A stretch of 64,000 bases of DNA from Clostridium sp. BJN0013. Lineage in GTDB: Bacteria > Bacillota > Clostridia > Clostridiales > Clostridiaceae. Positions 45,121 through 52,077 of this stretch are shown here, one piece after another. Numbering within the stretch: position 1 is the stretch's first letter; each line of letters begins with the position of its first letter. The position numbers and the translations under genes were made by a program. Location: contig NZ_CP162495.1 in the NCBI RefSeq assembly GCF_040939125.1, forward strand, positions 2,976,001 through 3,040,000, in the 5' to 3' direction. The notes under the pieces were generated by a model that was given only the letters and a program-made list of their open reading frames with translations, ran no database searches and was not told the origin of the DNA.

Positions 45121-46419
45121 ATGTCAAAATTTTTTAATTTACCTGTAGTAGGTATCGATGTTTCTGCTGATTATTCTATGGTTGCAGTACTAGCCCCTGA
45201 TGGAGCAGTTTATAGAAAGGCTTTCAAGATAATGCACACTTCTGATGGTTTCTCTTATCTTCTCAAAGAAATGAGAAAAGTGGAAAAAGAGTTCTCCATG
45301 AAACCATCACTTTTCATGGAATCAACTGGTGTTTACCATTTAACTCTTTTCCACTTCCTAAAGAATAACGAATTAGAAACTTTCGTTATAAATCCTCTTA
45401 TTACTAATAGTAACAAAAATTTAGGAATAAGAAAAGTGAAAAATGATAAAATGGATGCCTTAACTATTGCAAACATAGCAAAATTTCAAAATATAAAAAT
45501 GTCTGATTATTTAGATATCCCAATATTTGCTGTAAGATCACTTTGTCGTGATTACTACAGCCTTATAGATAACCGTTCCCAGTTCAAGAAAAAGTTATCT
45601 TCTGATCTTAGAACGTTTTTTCCTGGATATCATAATGTTTTTTCTGACGTAGCTGGTGTTACTTCATTAGCAGTTTTAAGTAAATTTTCATCCCCTAAAG
45701 CAATTGTTGATGCACCAAAAGATGATTTAATTGCTTTACTAAAGGAAAATTCTTGTAAATCAATTGACTGGTGTACAAACACATATAACAAACTTTTAAA
45801 CGCTGCACTAAGTGCTGTACAAATAGGAATAACCAATAATTCCTTTAAAGTAACTATAGGCATAAATATAAAGCTTTTAAACATCATTAATGAACAAATT
45901 GAAACTCTAGTAAATGAAATAGAATCAGCAGTTAAAAATGACTCAACACCTGCTTCATTTAAGAACAACATAGCATTGCTTCTTTCTTTCAAAGGTATAG
46001 GCTTTATTACAGCTGTAACCATAATGAGTGAAATAGGCGATCCTACAAGGTTCAAGCATCCAAAAGAAATGGTTGTTTTCTTTGGAATTGACCCTTCAGT
46101 TAGTCAATCCGGGAAATTTAATAGTGACCAAAATAAAATGTCCAAGCGTGGTACACGCTTTGGTAGAAGAGCACTTTATGCTGCTGCTCTTGCATCAATA
46201 AGAAAATCCAAAACTGGTAAACCAATTAACAGTGTTCTTTACCAGTATCGCAATAAAAACTTAAATGGTAAGAAGAAGAAAGTTGCTCTTTGTGCAATTA
46301 TGCACAAACTTGTAAAGTACATATTTGCAGTTCTTAGAGATCAAAAGCCTTATGAAATTCGTGAACCAAAACTGCACAACCAAATGTATGTTACTAATTT
46401 TTCAAGATCAGTTTCTTAA
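45121..46419 (+). CDS. IS110-family transposase (DEDD recombinase)
   Basis: A 432-residue transposase. The N-terminal RuvC-like DEDD domain starts VVGIDVSADYSMVAVLAPDG and has MESTGVYH and VKNDKMDALTIA. The C-terminal Tnp domain has LLSFKGIGFITAVTIMSEIG, FFGIDPSVSQSGKF and the catalytic-type Ser region KMSKRGTRFGRRALYAAA. AAAAGGAG precedes the ATG. The frame is intact. The long structured 5' non-coding end puts it in the IS110 rather than IS1111 group. Confidence 0.95.
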   Translation: MSKFFNLPVVGIDVSADYSMVAVLAPDGAVYRKAFKIMHTSDGFSYLLKEMRKVEKEFSMKPSLFMESTGVYHLTLFHFLKNNELETFVINPLITNSNKNLGIRKVKNDKMDALTIANIAKFQNIKMSDYLDIPIFAVRSLCRDYYSLIDNRSQFKKKLSSDLRTFFPGYHNVFSDVAGVTSLAVLSKFSSPKAIVDAPKDDLIALLKENSCKSIDWCTNTYNKLLNAALSAVQIGITNNSFKVTIGINIKLLNIINEQIETLVNEIESAVKNDSTPASFKNNIALLLSFKGIGFITAVTIMSEIGDPTRFKHPKEMVVFFGIDPSVSQSGKFNSDQNKMSKRGTRFGRRALYAAALASIRKSKTGKPINSVLYQYRNKNLNGKKKKVALCAIMHKLVKYIFAVLRDQKPYEIREPKLHNQMYVTNFSRSVS

Positions 46420-46710
46420 CCACTTAGACAAATTAATTATGGTCCAAATTGGATAAATTATTTCCAATTTAGTTTTAGTAAAAATTTGCCATAGTTCGTA
46501 TTTTTTTATGGTTTGTTTGCCATGCTCTTTTTTGCTCTTAAATTTAATAAATAAATTTTTTAAATTAACTATTGACTTTTACTAGCTGGTCTTTACCTTA
46601 TATCTTTTTATCATTCTGTAAATATTGAGGTTAATTCGGATAAAGAACACCTAGTTATTAACTAACTGTCTTGATAAAATTATTCTTCATTAATATTTTA
46701 ATTCTTATTC
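46420..46710. other. Right end of the IS110-family element and spacer
   Basis: A hairpin AAATTGG-ATAAATTATTT-CCAATTT (46453-46477) lies just after the transposase stop. The right end of the element cannot be placed, because IS110 elements lack terminal repeats. No gene is visible. Confidence 0.45.
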
Positions 46711-46738
46711 ACAAATTTGATATTTTACTCATAGTATG
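46711..46738 (+). promoter_or_regulatory. Sigma-K-like promoter of the CxxC / Arg-rich gene, copy 1
   Basis: AC (46711-46712), 17 bp, then CATAGTATG (46730-46738) resembles the sigma-K pattern AC-N16/17-CATANNNTA. The same arrangement is kept at copy 2 (61915-61942), although the spacer has changed at two positions. The match is short, so this is suggestive only. Confidence 0.45.
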
Positions 46739-46767
46739 CATTGTAAATAAATTTGTGGAGGTACCTC

Positions 46768-47040
46768 ATGAGCAATAGCGATTCCAATAAAGGCATCAAT
46801 GAGGAAGTTGAAAATTCCTATGACTTTGAAGTTCCTATGTATTGTCCATACTGTTCAATGCCCTACACTAGATCAATTCAAGACGAATATGCAAACCTAG
46901 ATCCTTATGATGAAAACTTTGATGATAACTTTTACCCTGGATATAGACGCAGAAGTCATAGAAGACGCAGGCGTAGAAGACACAGACGTGGATTTCCTCT
47001 TTGGCCATTAATATTTTTCTATGACGACTGGTATTGGTAG
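46768..47040 (+). CDS. CxxC / acidic / Arg-rich small protein, paralog 1
   Basis: A 90-residue protein starting at the ATG seven bases after GGAGGT (MSNSDSNKGIN). Four segments: a polar N-terminus; VPMYCPYCSMPYTR with a single CxxC; an acidic stretch (NLDPYDENFDDNFYPGY); and a dense Arg/His block (RRRSHRRRRRRRHRRG) ending in a hydrophobic aromatic tail, FPLWPLIFFYDDWYW. The paralog at 61972-62259 keeps the CxxC and tail exactly while the middle varies. Probably a spore-layer protein, given the sigma-K-like promoter and neighbouring SASP genes. No known family is recognised. Confidence 0.75.
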   Translation: MSNSDSNKGINEEVENSYDFEVPMYCPYCSMPYTRSIQDEYANLDPYDENFDDNFYPGYRRRSHRRRRRRRHRRGFPLWPLIFFYDDWYW

Positions 47041-47088
47041 TAAATAATGTTTTACACTTCATAAACATACTTAGTTTAAGCATTATAG

Positions 47089-47121
47089 AAAATAAGCACC
47101 CATTTCATCAGTGCTTATTTT
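47089..47121 (+). terminator. Terminator of CxxC gene copy 1
   Basis: AAAATAAGCAC / GTGCTTATTTT, an 11-bp perfect stem. The counterpart after copy 2 (62416-62450) has the same arms. Confidence 0.85.
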
Positions 47122-47280
47122 CACTCTATACATATATAATCCTGCTATTTCCAGCATATTAATTTCAATTATACATATCATATTTATATAAGGTTATATC
47201 AATATATCAAGCTTAATAATATCGGACATTTTGCATAAACTAAAATACTATGATTATATATATTCGATATTTTCCTTTAT

Positions 47281-47303
47281 ACCGGGGATGGATAATCCCC
47301 GGT
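47281..47303 (+). terminator. Isolated GC-rich hairpin
   Basis: ACCGGGGAT-GGATA-ATCCCCGGT followed by GTTTAATTTT. No gene ends here. It may terminate a small RNA from 47122-47280 or protect the next gene. Confidence 0.5.
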
Positions 47304-47396
47304 GTTTAATTTTACTATATTTAAAAATATTTATATCATATTATAAATTATTTGTAACATTTTAAAGCAAAACTATTACGAATTCACTTGAAATAT

Positions 47397-47666
47397 ATGT
47401 CACATATACCCTTTGATATTGTTCTTTATCCTATTATTGGAGTATATATGCTGTATTTTATTAAAAATAAAAAATTGAAATCTTTCTTTATTATTTCATT
47501 TACTGCTTTATTAACTACCTTTTTAGAATTTCTAGGTGTTATAGCTGGCAGAGTTATCTATAATAAAGGATGGTCCATACATTATACCTTTTTTTCTTAT
47601 ATGTTCTCTTATACTACACTCTATTGTTTATACTTATATCTTAAAAAGCTTAAAATATTTAATTGA
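47397..47666 (+). CDS. CBO0543-like membrane protein, N-terminally short
   Basis: An 89-residue, three-span membrane protein (HIPFDIVLYPIIGVYMLYFI; FFIISFTALLTTFLEFLGVI; HYTFFSYMFSYTTLYCLYLY). The layout and the LEFLG...GWSIHYTFF region resemble the C-terminal part of the clostridial CBO0543 family, which is about 150 residues, so the first two spans appear lost. No clear ribosome site precedes the ATG. Probably a truncated gene. Confidence 0.5.
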   Translation: MSHIPFDIVLYPIIGVYMLYFIKNKKLKSFFIISFTALLTTFLEFLGVIAGRVIYNKGWSIHYTFFSYMFSYTTLYCLYLYLKKLKIFN

Positions 47667-47898
47667 TATATTAGTATTAATCTTCTTCTTCCATCTCCAT
47701 TTCAATTTCAAACTTTTGGTCTAGAATTTAGCCATACCTTTAAAATCCCTGTTATTCATAAAAATTTTGTATTATAATGGGAAAACATTAGTGATTCTTT
47801 CTATCCAGAAATTTAATTTCATTCAACAATCTACATCAATATCTTCAGAATATGATTGCTGTGAATACATAAACTAATCTAGGAAGGAGATGATACTT

Positions 47899-48081
47899 TT
47901 GTCCAGAAAAAATAGAATATTAGTACCAGAAGCACGACAAGGTCTCGAAAAATTAAAAATTGAAGCAGCAGAAGATCTAGCTAGATATAACAAAAATCAT
48001 AATTCAGAAAAACAACTTTTTTCTATTGGTGGTCAAATGGTAAAAAAAATGGTTGAAAGTTATGAAAAAAATTTAAAATAA
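47899..48081 (+). CDS. Alpha/beta-type small acid-soluble spore protein, divergent
   Basis: A 60-residue SASP from a TTG nine bases after AGGAAGGAG. It keeps LVPEARQGLEKLKIEAAEDL and the C-terminal SIGGQMVKKMVESYEKNL. The central EAGKKGG segment that contacts DNA in ordinary members is missing, and the GPR protease site is unclear. SASPs coat spore DNA in an A-like form and protect it. Compare the normal copy at 51711-51908. It may be a specialised or decaying member. Confidence 0.85.
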   Translation: MSRKNRILVPEARQGLEKLKIEAAEDLARYNKNHNSEKQLFSIGGQMVKKMVESYEKNLK

Positions 48082-48100
48082 ATTTCTATAAATTTAAAAT

Positions 48101-48128
48101 AATGCTAGGATACACACCTAGCATTTTT
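48101..48128 (+). terminator. Terminator of the divergent SASP gene
   Basis: AATGCTAGG-ATACACA-CCTAGCATT followed by TTT. Confidence 0.9.
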
Positions 48129-48260
48129 CATTTTCCTCTAAACCTCCAATCTAGTTTTTGCCCACTTTCTTAAAACCCAATTATATGGCCAACTACTGTT
48201 CTTGAACACAAGGATCACTTAATTGACAAATTTCTCTCTACTTTTTAGAGCATAATAAAA

Positions 48261-48287
48261 GCACTTACCGATTTATTTAGTAAGTGC
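48261..48287 (-). terminator. Terminator of the coiled-coil gene
   Basis: GCACTTAC / GTAAGTGC hairpin with a T-rich minus-strand tail, downstream of the gene at 48301-48799. Confidence 0.7.
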
Positions 48288-48300
48288 CTATATACTTTAG

Positions 48301-48799
48301 TTATTTAATTGTTTTTAAATATTCAATTTCAATACAGTTATTGCCAGTAACAACTTTAACTTTTTTAAGATCTTCTTTTATTTCATTTTGGCCCTTTCTC
48401 AGTTCTTTAACATCTTTGGAGATATCGCTTAACAATGATAATATTAAATCATATTTATCTTTCATGGACTTGTTAACATCTTCAAATCCTCTTATATCTT
48501 GCTCTTTATGTGCTATTTGTACTTCTGATATTATAACAATTTTTTTCTCAATATTCTCAAGCTTGGTTAAATTCTTTTCAACTTCACTTGTGAAATTATT
48601 TTGTACCCCCTGATAAATTACCTACCCCATCATTAAGTCTATTTATTTCAACTTTAAGACTGTTTTGCCCTTCCGGAAGATTATTTACTTTGCTGCTAAG
48701 ACTGTTGATTTCATCTTTAAGACCGATAATTTCACTTGTAATTTTATCCTGATCTCTTATCAATTTTGTAAGTATGTCTTTAAGTTCTTTATCCAACAA
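48301..48799 (-). pseudogene. Coiled-coil protein split by a frameshift at a G5 tract
   Basis: The first frame (48799 to 48596, TTG start after AAAGGGTG) gives 67 residues of coiled coil (LRDQDKITSEIIGLKDEINS-like heptads), ending SGGTK. A shifted frame beginning at the same G5 run (48608-48612) continues GVQNNFTSEVEKNLTKLENI ... KELRKGQNEIKEDLKKVKVV and ends at 48301. Joined, they give about 165 residues of continuous coiled coil. The cause is a one-base change in the homopolymer, or possibly slippage that allows both products. Function unknown. Confidence 0.65.
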
Positions 48800-48963
48800 C
48801 TACACCCTTTCCATATTTTACATATCCATATTTATTATATTATGCTCACACGACATTTTAAATTTTTATTTTGGGATTGAATATCTTTTTTTCAGTCTGA
48901 TTAGGAAAAAGAGACACTCATTGTAATCTCCTTCTTTTCTAATACTAATCTAATATATAGCCT

Positions 48964-49380
48964 CTATCCTATAACTTCTCTATTATATTGGAGAACTATA
49001 TTTTGTGGTACTCGAGTAAGTTTTTTCTTCTCTAAATCAAAGAAACATCCTAATTGCTTTCCCAAACAATTTATAGTTTCCCCTGAATATATCTCAAAAC
49101 CCATTTCCCATCTACTTCTTCCCATACTTGTCACCCAACATTTACCTAATGGTTTATCATATATTGTAAGAGGAGCCTTGTATTCAATTTCTGTTTTTAC
49201 AAGAATAGGTGATTTTTTTGATTGAATCATTTCCTCATACGGATAATACTTATCTAAGAAAGAGTGACGTAAATCCTCAAACCATCTGACATAGACTATA
49301 TTACTTACAATACCTATTACATCAATGTCATATGCTTTTATCTCAATTTCCCTTTCAACTAACATGGCTCTTATTGACAT
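48964..49380 (-). CDS. Acyl-CoA thioesterase, 4HBT hot-dog fold (YbgC-like)
   Basis: A 138-residue hot-dog thioesterase. The motif YDIDVIGIVSNIVYVRWFEDLRH corresponds to the catalytic YxxxD...G...N..Y..WF.D of 4-hydroxybenzoyl-CoA thioesterase-like enzymes. IEYKAPLTIYD and the GRSRWEMGFEIY strand follow. GGAGG lies eight bases before the chosen ATG; an in-frame ATG two codons earlier is too close to it. It hydrolyses acyl-CoA or acyl-ACP of unknown chain length. It stands alone. Confidence 0.9.
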   Translation of the reverse strand: MSIRAMLVEREIEIKAYDIDVIGIVSNIVYVRWFEDLRHSFLDKYYPYEEMIQSKKSPILVKTEIEYKAPLTIYDKPLGKCWVTSMGRSRWEMGFEIYSGETINCLGKQLGCFFDLEKKKLTRVPQNIVLQYNREVIG

Positions 49381-49485
49381 TCTCATATCCTCCTTTATGT
49401 AATACCTTATTAATCATATGCTTATTTTATTATATAAATAAGTAATATTTATTTCAAATATTTAGAAAAATCATATTTCAAATAC

Positions 49486-49830
49486 AAAAAACAAGTACCC
49501 TAAATAACAGGTACTTATTTCTAGCAATATCATTTTAAGGAGACTAATTGCAAATCGATATTACTTTATTATATTTAATATACTACATTCTGGTAGTTGC
49601 ACTTAAGTTTAAAGTGCCCTGCAACTATAGACACCAGTTTGGTAATTACCATTACTTTTCTTATATATGTAAACACATATTATTTTCATTTCCTCTAAGG
49701 TTATTTCCTTAGGACATTTATAATTATATATGGTATTTGTTACAACTTAATGTCATATTAATTAACTATTTATGAATAATATGAAATATATAAAAAGACA
49801 CCCAATTATCAACTAAGTGTCTTATATATC
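49486..49830. repeat. Duplicated non-coding block, copy 1
   Basis: Colinear with 62416-62985. It contains a GTACC / GGTAC-type terminator hairpin, a structured element (CTGGT-AGTTGCA ... TGCAACT ... ACCAG, 49590-49638) with the invariant run GTGCCCTGCAACTA, the AT-rich string TCCTTAGGACATTTATAATT, and a closing hairpin AAGACACcc / aaGTGTCTT. No reading frame. The gap 49381-49982 contains nothing else. Confidence 0.75.
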
Positions 49831-49982
49831 CTCCTAATATTCTAACTATAAATATTATATTACATATTGGCAATATCTCAATTTCACTTTAATTTCTAAT
49901 ATCTTTGTTTTACAACATACAAATACGGTGGAATTTTACAAACTTTGTAAATTAACTATAAATGAAGATTATATTCATAACA

Positions 49983-50546
49983 CTAAAGTTTTGCTACCAC
50001 TCTACAAGGCAGTCCAGTCATTTCTGCATAATTCACAGGATAAGTATTGGCTATAAGATTTATATTAGTCTGCTCATTAAGAAGTGTTTTTAGATTACAA
50101 AGATTTTCAATGACAAATACTCGTCGGTCAGCACAATATTGGTCCTTTGGTGTATGTTCATTTCCTTGTCTAATTCCTGCAAAATCCACACCAATAATAG
50201 ATATTTTCTTTGCAAGCAACGCATCTATAAGTCCATTGGACAATTGCGGATGCTCTGTAAAATACTTCTTTCCCCCATAGCCTTCTGCTTCAATGAATCC
50301 AGTGTAAAAAGCAACAAACATATTCATTTCCACTCTGTCTAAATCTATATCATTTTCATCAATATCTCTATCTGTTATTCTACTCACATCAAAGACGATT
50401 CCTTTACGTTCCACATATTCTAATGGGAATTCTTTGTTCATCACATCAAAATGTGTACCCAAGTGTCCCATTAATGCTTTCTTTTCATTGCCTTGTGCGT
50501 CTTTAACCATCTTTGGTGTGATTTTAAGTGTAATATCTATAAACAT
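49983..50546 (-). CDS. Cyclase / kynurenine formamidase-like hydrolase
   Basis: A 187-residue protein of the Cyclase (PF04199-type) family, metal-dependent amidohydrolases related to kynurenine formamidase. The metal motif is GHLGTHFDV (HxGTHxD). FYTGFIEAEGYGGKKYFTEHPQLS and IGVDFAGIRQGNEHTPKDQYCAD provide further family landmarks. Length is slightly below the usual 200-210. A good AAAGGAG ribosome site. The substrate is unknown, as there are no tryptophan catabolism genes nearby. Confidence 0.88.
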   Translation of the reverse strand: MFIDITLKITPKMVKDAQGNEKKALMGHLGTHFDVMNKEFPLEYVERKGIVFDVSRITDRDIDENDIDLDRVEMNMFVAFYTGFIEAEGYGGKKYFTEHPQLSNGLIDALLAKKISIIGVDFAGIRQGNEHTPKDQYCADRRVFVIENLCNLKTLLNEQTNINLIANTYPVNYAEMTGLPCRVVAKL

Positions 50547-50610
50547 TTATCTTTCTCCTTTAATAAATAATCTTATATAAAAAACTATACATTGTACATG
50601 ATTATATTTT

Positions 50611-50799
50611 TTATCTTGTTTTTTCATTATTTAAATATTCATTTTTTAAAAGTATCACATGGTATTTAATTTCATAATATAAATCTTCGCTTTTTTCTCT
50701 AATACATTTAGCTATCTCATAACCATAAATATCTTGTTTTTCAATTATAGAAAGTATAAGAATATCGATTTTCATTATCTCTTTATTCACCATATGCAC
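50611..50799 (-). pseudogene. PadR-family regulator, truncated
   Basis: A 62-codon frame. MVNKEIMKIDILILSIIEKQDIYGYEIAKCIREKSEDLYYEI is a clear PadR winged-helix start, but the recognition wing (usually LYPxLxRLExxGYI) is replaced by KYHVILLKNEYLNNEKTR and a stop. The frame is probably shifted and the C-terminal half lost. No regulated gene is recognised. A copy (H) of the dispersed repeat lies immediately upstream. Confidence 0.65.
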
Positions 50800-50807
50800 T
50801 ATCTTTT

Positions 50808-50851
50808 AACCTTATGACACAAACTCCGCTTGAATCTAAAAATCACTTGTT
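50808..50851 (-). repeat. Dispersed hairpin repeat, partial copy H
   Basis: On the minus strand the sequence ACAAGTGATTTTTAGA, then TTCAAGCGGAG, then TTTGTGTCATAAGG matches the first 45 bases of the repeat. It is the only clear copy in reverse orientation in the window. Confidence 0.65.
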
Positions 50852-50947
50852 AAAGCTTTCATCTATTTGCTACTTTATAGTATATTTTTAAAGCTATTAG
50901 CATATTTTTATAGAGTTATACTATTACTTATGAAAGGTGGTTATGTT

Positions 50948-51133
50948 ATGTCTTCTAGGACTGATAAAATCGTAGATTCTGTACTGGACTCCTATGATTT
51001 TGAAAAAGTTTCTGATTTAACTAAAGAACAATTTTCTGAAATTCTTTCAAAAATATTTAATAAATCTCTAGCTGATAGCGACCATACTCAAAGAACATCA
51101 GAATCAGATCATCATCACAGACATAGACGTTAA
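50948..51133 (+). CDS. Small protein with His/Arg-rich tail, function unknown
   Basis: A 61-residue protein. The start is the ATG with AAAGGTGG upstream (MSSRTDKIVDSVLD). A helical body (FEKVSDLTKEQFSEILSKIF) is followed by a polar linker and the tail SDHHHRHRR. A strong terminator follows directly, so it is probably a real gene. The tail could bind metal or nucleic acid. It lies among sporulation-type genes (SASPs, CxxC protein), so a spore role is possible but not shown. Confidence 0.65.
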   Translation: MSSRTDKIVDSVLDSYDFEKVSDLTKEQFSEILSKIFNKSLADSDHTQRTSESDHHHRHRR

Positions 51134-51144
51134 TCGGACATTAA

Positions 51145-51173
51145 CTGTTCTTGAACTTATTATTCAAGAACAG
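51145..51173 (+). terminator. Terminator
   Basis: CTGTTCTTGAA / TTCAAGAACAG with a 7-nt loop and TATTCTTTT tail. Confidence 0.9.
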
Positions 51174-51710
51174 TATTCTTTTCATTTTATCGATTTATTT
51201 TACCTTATTTTTCTCAATTAAGTTGCTCAATGCAATTATATATACATCTTGATAATATTTACTTCATCATATTCATTTTACTACAAAATATGATAAATAT
51301 TAATAAGAAATACTCTAGATGATTAAATGGATATTTGGAAAATAAATATAAAAATAAGCTGAATTGGGTATAATATTAATGCTCATATAAATACCTACGT
51401 TAGTCCTTTAATATCTCACTCAATAATTTTACCATAATTCACAATGAGAGAGCTCTGGGATTTACCAGAGCTTTTTACATTTTAATTAGAGTTTGTTTTC
51501 TATCTAAAAACTAAATTAAAGTTTTCATTTTTTTAAACACTAAATATAAAATTATTTTTATATAATATTTCCACTAAAATAATATATCCCATATATTAAT
51601 ATCTAAAGTCACTACTCATAATACTCCTCTTATTTCCTAGTATAATTCTTGCTACGATGTATAAACTTTAATTATATTAAGTAATTAATACTATAAAAGG
51701 GGTGTTTTCT
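51174..51710. other. Intergenic DNA with a possible small RNA
   Basis: No gene. AATTGGGTATAAT (51363-51375) could be a promoter, and a hairpin AGCTCTGG / CCAGAGCT (51451-51472) with TTTTT tail follows about 75 bp later. The stretch 51349-51425 is clearly related to 59988-60060. An unannotated RNA of about 100 nt is possible. Confidence 0.4.
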
Positions 51711-51908
51711 ATGTCAAATAAACCATTAGTTCCAGAAGCAAAGGGAAAATTGGATAAACTTAAAATGGAAACAGCAGATCAATTAGGAATTAATTTAAAC
51801 AAAAAATATATTGCAGATTTGACTTCAAAAGAAGCTGGAAAGAAAGGGGGAAGTATAGGTGGGAACATGATTAAAAAAATAGTTAAGGATTATGAGCAAA
51901 AACTATAG
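51711..51908 (+). CDS. Alpha/beta-type small acid-soluble spore protein
   Basis: A 65-residue SASP. The start is the ATG after AAAAGGGGTG (MSNKPLVPEAKGKLDKLKME). It has the GPR-site region KLKMETADQLGI and the conserved DNA-binding part LTSKEAGKKGGSIGGNMIKK, then IVKDYEQKL. It is made in the forespore, coats and protects spore DNA, and is degraded at germination. The second IS1182 copy is inserted 170 bp downstream. Confidence 0.95.
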   Translation: MSNKPLVPEAKGKLDKLKMETADQLGINLNKKYIADLTSKEAGKKGGSIGGNMIKKIVKDYEQKL

Positions 51909-52077
51909 TAAATTAATTATAATAGACTCTTTAAATATCTTCTTTCTAGAAACAAAGATACTCCCTATAGATAAGAACTTAAGAAAATAAAGCTTAGAAC
52001 AGTTTTTGCATTACTCTAAGCTTTATTTTTCCAATGAACTACATTCTCTAAAACTCCTTTCTAACATATTAATCTTA

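Noticed and set aside
48284-48613. Plus-strand 109-residue membrane-like ORF
   Set aside because: It is antisense to the second half of the coiled-coil gene. Hydrophobic content arises from the complementary Lys/Glu/Asn codons, and no ribosome site is present.
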